Below are positions 1 to 7,268 of a stretch of 61,144 nt of DNA, in pieces (positions within the stretch are counted from its first letter, which is position 1; every line of letters starts with the position of its first letter). The DNA lies in contig NZ_KB895432.1 in the NCBI RefSeq assembly GCF_000374845.1, positions 1-61,144 of the forward strand, read 5' to 3'. Both the position numbers and the translations under genes were made by a program. Below the pieces are notes generated by a model that made no database searches, was not told the DNA's origin, and saw only the letters and a list, made by a program, of their open reading frames with translations. The stretch comes from Paenibacillus terrigena DSM 21567 (GTDB lineage: Bacteria > Bacillota > Bacilli > Paenibacillales > Paenibacillaceae).

Positions 1-1
1 G

Positions 2-145
2 CGTAACCGGAAGCTCCGAGCCTATTACGATAAAAAACGTGCCGAGGGCAAGCCGTTTAAAGTAGCCGTAATTGCCTGCGTAAACAAGCTGATCCACTGG
101 ATTTACGCGATCCTTACTAAAAAAGAAGCATTTCAATTGAGTTAG
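2..145 (+). pseudogene. C-terminal end of an IS110-family transposase (cut by window edge)
   Basis: The frame starting at base 2 is open to a TAG at 143-145. It reads RNRKLRAYYDKKRAEGKPF, then VAVIACVNKLIHWIYAIL and ends in FQLS. The pattern of a YYDKKRAEGKP stretch followed by a VA-ACVNKL-IY block is typical of the very end of IS110/IS116/IS902 transposases. Only about 47 residues lie in the window, so intactness cannot be judged. It is the only plus-strand gene in the first 5 kb. Confidence 0.8.
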
Positions 146-505
146 AAAGAAATTCTCACCTTCTCAGGAAATCCTTCCCACAACTGCAGGAAGGGTTATT
201 TGCTATACTCATTTTTCAGTATACCACCGGCGATTGAATCCATTAAGTTTTAAATATTGACAAACTATTAGCTAGAATAGTTCAATGAAAACGGTAACTG
301 AACGTTTGACCAGCTACCTCTAATCATGATTCCTCTATCGTGTCCCGTTAGCTCAATGATCCGTACTTCTACTTATGATACGGTTAACCTTAATGAATCT
401 AAGCACAAAGTTAAGTTTGACCACAAAATCTACATCAGTGTATAGAAGACACAAACACTCCTGACGATGGAGTGGTTTCTTATTAGAACTAGCTATTTTA
501 TTTGA
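146..505. other. Non-coding stretch after the IS110-type transposase
   Basis: No convincing gene is seen here. It begins with a weak hairpin (AAATCCTTCC paired with GGAAGGGTT, about 169-200) and a second small stem (TATACT/AGTATA, about 202-221). One solitary right-half repeat lies at 335-357. The right end of the IS element must fall in the first part, but no target duplication could be recognised because the left end is outside the window. Confidence 0.5.
335..357 (+). repeat. Solitary right half of the bipartite repeat
   Basis: CTATCGTGTCCCGTTAGCTC is the right arm of the roughly 90-bp bipartite element found throughout the left half of the window. No left arm or central hairpin is found beside it. 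It lies 149 bp past the 3' end of the minus-strand immunity-like gene at 506-916, the same side of the gene on which full copies occur elsewhere. Confidence 0.75.
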
Positions 506-916
506 CTACTCACTTTTCGGGGGAATGTACTGTCCTAACAATGGTTTTAATACTTCAAGACAGTGATTAACACCAATAACAATTGAATTAAATTCCCAAT
601 GCAAATCAATGTTTTCCTTCCAAAACTCATACCCTATATCTAACATGGCACAAAGCAGATCACCAGTGTACCTCTCTCCTGATACAAACTCGTTCTCGGC
701 TAATCGTTCAATAGCAATAGGGACAAGATACGCTAAACAGAATTTCTGTCCAATCATTAACCTTAGGTCTTCATTTGTGAAATCTATTAGTGGTACTGTT
801 CTAAGACGATGAACGTTTTTAACGAGATTAGTATTGTATGTAGGTTCGCCCCAATCATCGCCATCGAGTTCCTGCAATGACTTTGTAATATCAAAACTAA
901 TTAAAGGATTCCCCAT
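506..916 (-). CDS. CdiI-like contact-dependent inhibition immunity protein
   Basis: This 136-residue protein begins with a SLQELDGDDWGEPTYNTNLV motif and continues with HRLRTVPLIDFTNEDLRLMI and ERLAENEF-Y-GDLL. I recognise this pattern from the CdiI_2-type immunity family, which neutralises a contact-delivered toxin by binding it in the cytoplasm. An AGAGGAT ribosome site precedes the ATG. No toxin gene is adjacent, so it is an orphan immunity gene. The assignment rests on recalled family features; the partner toxin is unknown. Confidence 0.65.
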   Translation of the reverse strand: MGNPLISFDITKSLQELDGDDWGEPTYNTNLVKNVHRLRTVPLIDFTNEDLRLMIGQKFCLAYLVPIAIERLAENEFVSGERYTGDLLCAMLDIGYEFWKENIDLHWEFNSIVIGVNHCLEVLKPLLGQYIPPKSE

Positions 917-962
917 ACAAATATCCTCTTTTCTTTATGAAATTCATTTTTATACAGATTCT

Positions 963-1347
963 TTAAATGCCCATATCATATAACTTGACGTTTGGGCTTT
1001 GAATTTTGATGTATGAACCAATGGGATAGGAAGAGCCTTCTGTTTCAATGGGTACTATACTTTGACCAATACGTAGAACTGTGTAACCATCGTCATCTAC
1101 AGATTCCAACATGCCATAAAAAGAAACAAATTCACCCATTACCTCAATCTTATATAGACTATTTTCAATTTTTGAAATATCTGCTCCCCACTTAAGGATA
1201 CCTTGAACATCAACTTCCACAATATACTCCTTACTCGTTATTGGTCTGTTACCAACATAAGTGGCAATACCATTACCATATGAGGAATGAAATCTTACAA
1301 TGAACCCTTCATCAACTTCTTTATCTATTGCGAAAATAAACTTTCAT
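963..1347 (-). pseudogene. Small immunity-like protein, frameshifted at codon 2-3
   Basis: A good ribosome site (AGGTGAT) is followed by an ATG at 1347, but that frame stops after eight codons. Dropping one A from the AAA just after the ATG gives a continuous frame starting MKFIFAIDKEVDEG and ending KLYDMGI, about 127 residues. The span of 385 nt is 3n+1, as expected for one inserted base. Translation could also start from a GTG at 1220 to give 85 residues, but no ribosome site was seen there. I do not recognise the family. Its small size and its place among immunity-like genes suggest a similar role. A sequencing error in the A run is possible. Confidence 0.55.
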
Positions 1348-1384
1348 GTTTATCACCTGTATCTCATTAAAATTGTATCTTTGA

Positions 1385-1873
1385 TTAAAAAAAATAATTT
1401 GGATACCAAACTGCCAAAGTATCATCAGGACAAGCAACTACTAACCAATTTTCATTGGGTGGATTGAAAGCAACGCCTAACTGCCATGATTCATATTGTT
1501 CATCATGACCATTAAGAAAGAAAACCTCACCATTATCCAAGGTAATAATAAGGTGTGGTTCGGATTCACCTAGAGAAATGTCAGTAATCTTTTTCTCTCG
1601 AAGAGTACAAAGCAGTTTGATTTCTTCTTCATGAGTTAAGTTTGCAATGGCATCCTCGTTATGAGGTAAAGTTGCAGGCATTGACTCAAAAACACACCAT
1701 CTTGAAGCTAAGTTTATGTATACTTGACCTTTGATTCCTTTTTCATATTCATTTGAATCATGGTCAGTAATGAGCATTTGCAAAATACCACCAAATCTAA
1801 TTCCATCAATCCTTGCCCCTAAACATAGGTGCTTTAAGATTTTTTCAGCAATCTTCTTATCCTCAGTATCCAT
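1385..1873 (-). CDS. Hypothetical protein, resembles DUF6188-type immunity-like proteins
   Basis: The ATG at 1873 is preceded by AAGTGAG at a suitable distance, so it is preferred over a GTG three codons earlier. The product is 162 residues with no signal peptide or membrane segment. It has an early LGARIDGIRFGG strand and a later LIITLDNGEVFFL-YESWQL block; the YESWQL ending recalls DUF6188-like proteins found in immunity neighbourhoods. Aromatic residues are dense at the C-terminus (NYFF). Function is unknown and the family link is tentative. Confidence 0.5.
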   Translation of the reverse strand: MDTEDKKIAEKILKHLCLGARIDGIRFGGILQMLITDHDSNEYEKGIKGQVYINLASRWCVFESMPATLPHNEDAIANLTHEEEIKLLCTLREKKITDISLGESEPHLIITLDNGEVFFLNGHDEQYESWQLGVAFNPPNENWLVVACPDDTLAVWYPNYFF

Positions 1874-1985
1874 CAGAATCACTCACTTGTAATAGAATTG
1901 TGCTTTCGTTTTCAAAGAACTTCTCTCTTATAATACCATATGTTGGAATTTTATTATTGTCGTATCGCTTCAAAGTACTGTTACA

Positions 1986-2078
1986 CTAAACTGCCCGTTA
2001 GCGCAAACAAGGCTGCCAATCTATGTCGGCAGCCGCGTTTTAGTAATTTATTCAACTATCGTGTCCCGTTAGCTTAAT
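1986..2078 (+). repeat. Bipartite repeat, full copy
   Basis: The left arm is CTAAACTGCCCGTTAGCGC. The centre is a hairpin around GGCTGCCAATCTATGTCGGCAG. The right arm is CTATCGTGTCCCGTTAGCTT. The copy ends 16 bp from the stop codon of the minus-strand gene at 2095-2415, so it would lie in that gene's 3' untranslated region. Confidence 0.85.
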
Positions 2079-2094
2079 CAGTAAGTGTAACAAC

Positions 2095-2415
2095 TCATGG
2101 TTTTAACCCCCTCTGAAGTACAAGGAAAAATTTCTCTAATATCTCATTGAAATCAGGTTCAGCTGGCAACCTCTCAATGTATTCCCACAATATCATTTCT
2201 CCTGTAGCTATATTTACGACCTCATATTCCATCTGTCTGGACTCCCAAACCGTAACTTGACCTAAACAACATTCAGATTCATAAATAACGCCTGTAGAAG
2301 GGTCTGGAATACTGCTCTCATCAGGGTTTTTATGCCTTACATGTTCCATCTTTATATGTACCTTTTCAAGTTCTTTCTTTTTGCTTTCTACCCATAGTTG
2401 AAACTTAGTCCGCAT
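2095..2415 (-). CDS. Small immunity-like protein (possibly TriTu family)
   Basis: The ATG is preceded by AGGAGG. The 106-residue product has a lysine-rich N-terminal helix (VESKKKELEKVHIKMEHV). A core with GVIYESECCLGQVTVWES and YEVVNIATGEMILWEY follows, then a helical end. The VTVWES plus NIATGE pattern recalls the TriTu immunity proteins of polymorphic-toxin systems, which I cite from memory. There is no signal peptide. It sits between repeat copies with no toxin beside it. Confidence 0.45.
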   Translation of the reverse strand: MRTKFQLWVESKKKELEKVHIKMEHVRHKNPDESSIPDPSTGVIYESECCLGQVTVWESRQMEYEVVNIATGEMILWEYIERLPAEPDFNEILEKFFLVLQRGLKP

Positions 2416-2511
2416 TCTTCCGATTTCCTCCTCTTACCATTATACCGCCCCCATTAGATAAGCGACTTTTGCCTACATCAAAACAAGCTATGGATCGGTT
2501 CCATCGCCGCA

Positions 2512-2534
2512 CTATCGTGTCCCGTTAGCTGAAT
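2512..2534 (+). repeat. Solitary right half of the bipartite repeat
   Basis: CTATCGTGTCCCGTTAGCTG occurs without a left arm or hairpin. It lies about 100 bp past the 3' end of the VOC gene at 2634-3053. A GCGGACCGATGCTC stretch between it and that gene partly matches a GGACCRAGGGGCGAA motif found beside two other copies. Confidence 0.7.
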
Positions 2535-2633
2535 ACCAAATTAACAATCTTTAATGAGGTAAGATAGCCCTCTGAATCAGTTACGTGAAAACTAGTCCAA
2601 TCACTTCAGCTGTCGGTGAACGCGGACCGATGC

Positions 2634-3053
2634 TCAAAAGCCATTAATATGTAAATCGGGATAGTTCGCTATATTTATAATATTGCCTGAAGGGTCTGTA
2701 ACATTGAATTCAGGAAATCGATCAATATCCCAAGTATACGTTATTTCGGTTACCTCTTCACCTGCGTCGACGAATCTTTGGTAACATTCAAAAACATCAG
2801 ATGTTTTTATACAAAGTACCGCATAGGGTTTTCCGTCCGATACAATATGGATTGGAATGGGTTGTTCTACTCGTTTAAAAAATAAATAGGGTCCTGGTTC
2901 AAGCTTCAGGTCTGATTCTTCTTCGGTTTTCCAGCAATGTGTAAAGCCGAAATACTTTTCATACCATGCAACGGATTCATCGATATTTCTAACTGGCAGT
3001 CTAACCTGAACTACAGTATGAACAAGTGTTTTACTCTTTGATGTGGTGTTCAT
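2634..3053 (-). CDS. VOC (glyoxalase/bleomycin-resistance fold) protein
   Basis: The start is set at 3053 because AGGAGGGG lies just upstream of that ATG; an earlier in-frame ATG lacks a ribosome site. The 139-residue product has the vicinal-oxygen-chelate pattern: VVQVRLPVRNIDESVAWYEKY near the start, a central LEPGPYLFF strand, and a closing FNVTDPSGNIINI. Such proteins are metal-dependent dioxygenases, isomerases or antibiotic-binding proteins; the substrate cannot be told. It is one of two VOC genes in repeat-flanked units, the other at 19010-19522. Confidence 0.85.
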   Translation of the reverse strand: MNTTSKSKTLVHTVVQVRLPVRNIDESVAWYEKYFGFTHCWKTEEESDLKLEPGPYLFFKRVEQPIPIHIVSDGKPYAVLCIKTSDVFECYQRFVDAGEEVTEITYTWDIDRFPEFNVTDPSGNIINIANYPDLHINGF

Positions 3054-3137
3054 TTGAAACCCCTCCTTCAAGAGAAATAAATCGTGATTGTATTTCAATT
3101 CGAGATAAACCCATTATTTTCCTGCTACACAATCAAA

Positions 3138-3229
3138 CTATCCTGCCCGTTAGCGCAACGCGACTGCCGATCCATGCCGGCAGCCGCGTCTTAGTTATTT
3201 ATTAAGCTATAGTGTCCCGTTAGCTTAAT
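3138..3229 (+). repeat. Bipartite repeat, full copy
   Basis: The left arm is CTATCCTGCCCGTTAGC. The central stem pairs CTGCCG with CGGCAG. The right arm has a perfect 9-bp inverted repeat, ATTAAGCTA paired with TAGCTTAAT. It lies between the VOC gene (upstream side) and the next minus-strand gene (downstream side). A GGACCAAGGGGCGAA motif follows at 3313-3327. Confidence 0.85.
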
Positions 3230-3381
3230 CAACATTACGCGCCGGGTCCGACGGACTTAGCCTCGCGGATGTGTCCGATGAATCTGCTTCCTTGGTGCTG
3301 AAATTCCTCTCCGGACCAAGGGGCGAACGCCCCGACGCATGTACATGTTGTTATACGACGATTCGGGCTTAATCGATAACA

Positions 3382-3795
3382 CTACAATATTCTCTTAAAT
3401 TCTACATCTCTACATATGATAAATGACTTTCCTAAGATTATTACAATAGCTTCATCATGTTTAAGATCAGACTTAACGACAGATAGATTGAGCTGATTAT
3501 TCTTCAATATATTTTCATATGCTTTGATAATTGACTCTGGTCCCTTAGCAAGGAGCCCTTGTTCCTGATTTAATACCCATGCAAGATCTCCATTAAAATA
3601 TTGTTGGAAATCTATCCATTTGTCAGTTACCTTCTGATGTTCAACGAGTAATTCCCCAATGATCTTAATAACATCATTCGTCTTACCCTTAAAATATAAT
3701 TCATGAGTTGGTTCAAGATACTCTAATAGTAATGGATGAGTTGTTTCAAGTTCTATATCATCAAAGAAGTCTAAGGTCATCCTGTAATCCTTCAA
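3382..3795 (-). CDS. Hypothetical protein, probably truncated or start-less at the N-terminus
   Basis: From a TTG at 3795 the frame encodes 137 residues, starting MKDYRMTLDFFDDIELE and ending ICRDVEFKRIL. The same frame stays open upstream to a stop at 3970-3972 and reads plausible protein there, including AIFEDDVYLRPIIIKEIEED and LIVEFHVFLYF. That extension has no ATG, GTG or well-placed TTG start. The coding region may therefore span 3382-3969 with a lost or unusual start. I do not recognise the family. It is acidic with no membrane segment, and lies between two repeat copies. Confidence 0.45.
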   Translation of the reverse strand: MKDYRMTLDFFDDIELETTHPLLLEYLEPTHELYFKGKTNDVIKIIGELLVEHQKVTDKWIDFQQYFNGDLAWVLNQEQGLLAKGPESIIKAYENILKNNQLNLSVVKSDLKHDEAIVIILGKSFIICRDVEFKRIL

Positions 3796-4057
3796 TTGTT
3801 TGAACTTGACTTCCCACTTTTGTACGACGTTTTCAGTGAAATATAAAAAGACATGGAATTCTACAATTAGATCTTCTTCAATTTCTTTAATAATTATTGG
3901 CCGGAGATAGACGTCATCTTCAAATATTGCATTTCTAAACTCCGTTTGAAATATCTGATAAATTGTACTTCACCGCTTTCCCGATTTGTCGTATAACGTC
4001 TTATTTACGAACTTCGTAAATAGTTCCATATGTAGAGTATTCGTGGAATTATTTGAG

Positions 4058-4151
4058 CAATCCTGCCCGTTAGCGCAACGCGGCTGCCGATCCATGCCGG
4101 CAGCCGCGTTTTAGTTTTATTTATTAAGCTATAGTGGCCCGTTAGCTTAAT
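4058..4151 (+). repeat. Bipartite repeat, full copy
   Basis: The central stem pairs AACGCGGCTGCCG with CGGCAGCCGCGTT perfectly over 13 bp. The left arm reads CAATCCTGCCCGTTAGC and the right arm CTATAGTGGCCCGTTAGCTT. It ends 36 bp from the stop of the GNAT gene at 4188-4628. GGACCGAGGGGCGAA at 4164-4178 lies between repeat and gene, matching the motif beside the 3138 copy. Confidence 0.85.
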
Positions 4152-4187
4152 GAAAATCGGAACGGACCGAGGGGCGAATGTTCTATA

Positions 4188-4628
4188 TCAAATAACCTTT
4201 TTCAACTGATATTTTTTTATTCCTTCTGGAAACCCTTCCAGAATACCATATATCTCATATCCACATTTAACATAAAAGCCAGGAGATTGATAACTATATG
4301 TGCATGTTTCAACTAAAATACATCCTTTTCCCTTTGCTATTTCCTCAACTCCTGCAATAAGTTTTGAACCATAGTCTTGACCTCTGTACTTTTCATCAAC
4401 CCATAATACATCGATGTACAAACAATACATGAACATATTGCACATAATTCCACCTACAACCTCATCATCCTTAGTTTTCAGAATAAGGTTAATCGTATCA
4501 CTCCATTGTTCATCTAAAGGCCGAGCGTTTATTCTGTTATGTTTTATCAAACCATCGCAAACAACCTTAGTCTCTTCCTCAGTCCAATCTTTTGAAATCA
4601 CCAAATCTTCTTGTAAATTATCATTCAT
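4188..4628 (-). CDS. GNAT-family N-acetyltransferase
   Basis: This 146-residue protein has the GNAT acetyl-CoA motif in LYIDVLWVDEKYRGQDYGSK. The RGQDYG loop binds the pyrophosphate of acetyl-CoA. SPGFYVKCGYEIYG near the end is the usual motif B/C region. An AAGGAAG ribosome site precedes the ATG. The acceptor substrate cannot be predicted. It is a single-gene unit flanked by bipartite repeats on both sides. Confidence 0.85.
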   Translation of the reverse strand: MNDNLQEDLVISKDWTEEETKVVCDGLIKHNRINARPLDEQWSDTINLILKTKDDEVVGGIMCNMFMYCLYIDVLWVDEKYRGQDYGSKLIAGVEEIAKGKGCILVETCTYSYQSPGFYVKCGYEIYGILEGFPEGIKKYQLKKVI

Positions 4629-4690
4629 AAATATTGTTTCTTCCTTTCAGAAATGAAATATTTGTTTTACATATTCGTGAATCGAATAAA

Positions 4691-4773
4691 CTATCCTGCC
4701 CGATAGATGAACAGGCAGCCATTAATGCCGGCTGCCTGTTCATCATGATGCTATCGTGTCCCGATAGTTCAAT
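4691..4773 (+). repeat. Bipartite repeat, divergent centre with compensated arms
   Basis: The left arm is CTATCCTGCCCGATAG and the right arm CTATCGTGTCCCGATAG. Both form perfect short hairpins (CTATC with GATAG), where most copies have a T-T mismatch. The centre is a different stem, AACAGGCAGCC paired with GGCTGCCTGTT. Flank structure is thus kept while the centre varies. Confidence 0.8.
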
Positions 4774-4880
4774 CTGAAAGGATTAAGGAATGTGTGCTGA
4801 GTCTAAATGAAGGTAGTTGGGGATATTTTACGCTTTCTTTTTAGGGACTTGTTGTTGAGATATCACATTGAGTCATTTTT

Positions 4881-5029
4881 TTACATCGATCTCTTCTTCA
4901 TCTGAATGTAAGCCATACCTAATAATCCTACTGCGACTCCGAGTCCCCCCACACTTCATAATTTCCAGTAAAATATCCAATCGCACCACCAATTAAAACA
5001 CATGCAGCCATAACTAGACCAGCATTCAT
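4881..5029 (-). pseudogene. Small two-helix membrane protein, frameshifted in a G run
   Basis: GGTGATG precedes an ATG at 5029. The frame reads MNAGLVMAACVLIGGAIGYF, TGNYEVWG, and then stops at 4928 after 33 residues. Shifting frame at the run of six G (4945-4950) gives a natural continuation, GLGVAVGLLGMAYIQMKKRS, to a stop at 4881. The original would be a protein of about 49 residues with two hydrophobic segments. The 149-nt span is one base short of 3n. No family is recognised. Confidence 0.5.
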
Positions 5030-5160
5030 TCGTCATCACCCAAAATCATCATATTGGAGGTTACACCTAAAATTAAATATACTATTCCAATTATGAAACA
5101 GAACCACCTATCAATCTTTATACGGTTACACACATCAATATCTTATTAGGATGTTTATAA

Positions 5161-5230
5161 CTATCCTGCCCGTTAACATAACGAAAAAGCAACCGATCGA
5201 TAATCGGCTACCTTCTTGTTGCTATTGAAC
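5161..5230 (+). repeat. Bipartite repeat, degenerate copy
   Basis: The left arm CTATCCTGCCCGTTAAC is clear. The centre is a small stem AACCGATCGATAATCGGCT. The right arm is reduced to CTATTGAACTCCC. It lies between the broken small membrane protein and the ferredoxin. Apart from this copy and the possible promoter below, 5030-5419 holds nothing recognised. Confidence 0.55.
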
Positions 5231-5321
5231 TCCCTCGATTTATCCGATGCCGCTATTACGCAACCGTGATGAAGTAGCAAAGCTTGATCTCCTCATGCAT
5301 AAAGGTTAACGCGTTCGGTTG

Positions 5322-5351
5322 TTTACAGATCGCGATTTTGGATAGTATGAT
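5322..5351 (+). promoter_or_regulatory. Possible promoter of the ferredoxin gene
   Basis: TTTACA (5322-5327) and TATGAT (5346-5351) are spaced by 18 bp, about 70 bp before the ferredoxin ATG. The fit is fair but not decisive. Confidence 0.35.
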
Positions 5352-5419
5352 AAGTGATATTGCACATGATAAGCCATTGATTGCGCAGCTACCAAATTAG
5401 GAATGGGGAGAAGTCCAAG

Positions 5420-5743
5420 ATGCCGACGATTCAAATTGAAGGAAGAGGCTCCTATGAAGTTGCAGAAGGTACTAAACTTGTGCTTGCCCTGGAGGATAAC
5501 GGGGTAGACATATTGCACCGCTGCGGCGGCAACGCTAAATGCACGACGTGCCGGGTCGAAGTGGTGGATGGAGACGCCGGTCCGGTTGGTGAAGCGGAAG
5601 CCGCTCTTCTGCAGGCCAAAGGCATTGCGGAATCGAACATCCGCTTATCGTGCCAGATTCGAGTACATAACGATCTTACTGTAAAACCGGTGATGACGGT
5701 ATCGTCATCCGGACTGGAGCCAGGCAATCGGCCGCAAGACTAA
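5420..5743 (+). CDS. [2Fe-2S] ferredoxin
   Basis: The start at 5420 (MPTIQIEGRGSYEV) follows GGGGAGAAG. An upstream in-frame ATG at 5381 would add 13 unlikely residues. The 107-residue product has the plant-type [2Fe-2S] cysteine set: C35, C41 and C44 in RCGGNAKCTTC, and C78 in RLSCQI. It would act as a small cytoplasmic one-electron carrier. A strong terminator follows, so it is probably monocistronic. Its base composition is clearly higher in G+C than the AT-rich single-gene units to its left. It is the only plus-strand gene between the IS110 remnant and 22 kb. Confidence 0.9.
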   Translation: MPTIQIEGRGSYEVAEGTKLVLALEDNGVDILHRCGGNAKCTTCRVEVVDGDAGPVGEAEAALLQAKGIAESNIRLSCQIRVHNDLTVKPVMTVSSSGLEPGNRPQD

Positions 5744-5771
5744 CCGATCGCGAACCGGCTTCCGGGCTCGT

Positions 5772-5817
5772 AACCACGCTGAGGCATCTCGCATGAGGTG
5801 CTCAGCGTGGTTTTTTT
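5772..5817 (+). terminator. Rho-independent terminator after the ferredoxin gene
   Basis: AACCACGCTGAG pairs perfectly with CTCAGCGTGGTT, followed by seven T. It lies 29 bp past the ferredoxin stop. Confidence 0.9.
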
Positions 5818-5997
5818 ATGGTTGGCCTTGGCCAGTTCACCGAACCAGCTAAGCCTTATGCGAACATGTCGCGAGCCTCGTCGTGCAGCGAACGCAGCGG
5901 TCGCCCGGCTAGTCGCGCCAAATCCGGCGATACGCTTCCCATATCGGATAAAGACAGCAATCGATAGTTTAACGTTACTAGTGTTTGGAAAGTTGCG

Positions 5998-6077
5998 TTA
6001 ACTGCCCGTTATTCCAACAAAGCAAAAGGGGCTGATTCCAAGCAAGCTCCTTAACTCTCGTTCCTCGTTAGTTTAAC
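5998..6077 (+). repeat. Bipartite repeat, degenerate copy
   Basis: TTAACTGCCCGTTATTCCAA and, after a different centre, CTCGTTCCTCGTTAGTTTAA match the left and right arms loosely. In the same gap (5818-6166), ACAAAGGCTGCCA pairs with TGGCAGCCTTTGT at 6112-6138 just past the 3' end of the methyltransferase. No gene is supported in this gap. Confidence 0.5.
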
Positions 6078-6166
6078 AACGGGGATCCAGCAAATACGCT
6101 ATATTTCCGCAACAAAGGCTGCCATTTGGCAGCCTTTGTGATTACCACAACATACTTACAATACAC

Positions 6167-6931
6167 TTACTTTCTTGCCCTAATAATCATAAAATTTTGA
6201 TCTTCATTTACTTCTTGTAAAGAATAACCACCATATACCGAAACATCTTTGAATCCGACCTTCTCAAGCATCATGATAAACTCATACTTAAAAAACCAAC
6301 GCATTTTAGTTGTACTATACTGAGTATCAATTAAGACGCCATTTTTAAAAATTTCATATCGCTCTATCTTAATTTGTATCTGTTCAAGGAAATTAAAATT
6401 TGATTTTGAACTTACGACTATATCCGAACCATCGCTTCTTGTACCCTTAAAACTAGGCGCCCATTCAGAACCTTTATTTATGAACAAATCTTTAGGTATA
6501 AACAGCGGGATTAAGGTCTGTCCACCTTGTTCAAGATGCGCATATATACTCTTTAAAGCATTCATTGCGTCTTCTCTTTCTGATAAGAGTATAAATGAAG
6601 CCGCTGGTATATAAATGGTCATATACTTTTTAGGTATATCAAGATGTTGCATGTATTGATCATACAAAACTGGAAACTGCCCATTTTTCTCAGCCTTAGC
6701 TCTGCATATATCTAACATGTCTTTAGAACAATCAACCCCATCAACATCAAGACCAGCGTCCAAATAAGGCAACAATAATCTTCCAGTACCACATCCAAGC
6801 TCTAATGCAGCTCCTGGAACTTCTGTAATCATTTTTTCAAAAAACTCACTATCATCGGAAGTGCTTCCTGTTCGCATATCGTAAGTTTCCGCTAGAATAC
6901 CTTCATATGATTCAACATTATCAAACAACAT
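6167..6931 (-). CDS. Class I SAM-dependent methyltransferase
   Basis: The 254-residue product has motif I ELGCGTGRLL at residues 44-53, an acidic loop VDGVDCSKDM for the SAM ribose, and a Rossmann-type central region (YMTIYIPAASFILL). GGAGGGAA precedes the ATG. The substrate is unknown; it belongs to the broad Methyltransf_11/25-type group. It is another solitary minus-strand gene next to a repeat copy. The sequence is AT-rich compared with the transporter operon that follows. Confidence 0.85.
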   Translation of the reverse strand: MLFDNVESYEGILAETYDMRTGSTSDDSEFFEKMITEVPGAALELGCGTGRLLLPYLDAGLDVDGVDCSKDMLDICRAKAEKNGQFPVLYDQYMQHLDIPKKYMTIYIPAASFILLSEREDAMNALKSIYAHLEQGGQTLIPLFIPKDLFINKGSEWAPSFKGTRSDGSDIVVSSKSNFNFLEQIQIKIERYEIFKNGVLIDTQYSTTKMRWFFKYEFIMMLEKVGFKDVSVYGGYSLQEVNEDQNFMIIRARK

Positions 6932-7156
6932 AATTTGATGTTCCCTCCATGTTATAAATGTTTTTACACACGGAAGGTTATTAATAAGAATTCTATATTA
7001 ACCCTTCCGCACCTCGATTTTTTTTTGTAAGATCAGCTTTACTATTTGTATTCATCGCGACCACTCTCTTCCATATTTAGTAATTTCAATATAACTCGCT
7101 AAGTAATATATGTCTATGAGCGAACCAATTCATTCCATCTGTAACGGCAAGAGAAT

Positions 7157-7205
7157 ACAAAAAAAGGCTGCCTCAATCGTCATCTTGGATGACTTTTTGG
7201 CAACC
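7157..7205 (-). terminator. Terminator at the end of the first sugar-transport operon
   Basis: On the minus strand GGTTGCC pairs with GGCAGCC (one G-U pair) around an inner GTCATC/GATGAC stem, followed by seven T. It lies 64 bp past the permease stop. The rest of 6932-7268 holds no supported gene; CGGAAGG/CCTTCCG form a weak stem near 6970-7003. Confidence 0.8.
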
Positions 7206-7268
7206 TCCTCCCTAATCCCTTATTATTTTTGGTTTACGGCTTCTTCATTTGCGGTTTCGGCTCCTTCT

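Noticed and set aside
3138-4151. Central hairpins of the repeats as ordinary terminators for the minus-strand genes
   Set aside because: On the minus strand the stem is followed by GCGC and not by a T run. The T-rich side is on the plus strand, opposite to the genes.
5798-6001. 67-codon plus-strand frame after the ferredoxin
   Set aside because: It starts inside the ferredoxin terminator, lacks a ribosome site, and its sequence does not look like protein.
6112-6138. Perfect stem ACAAAGGCTGCCA/TGGCAGCCTTTGT as a terminator of the methyltransferase
   Set aside because: Position is right, but there is no T run on the minus strand. It may be the centre of a decayed repeat.
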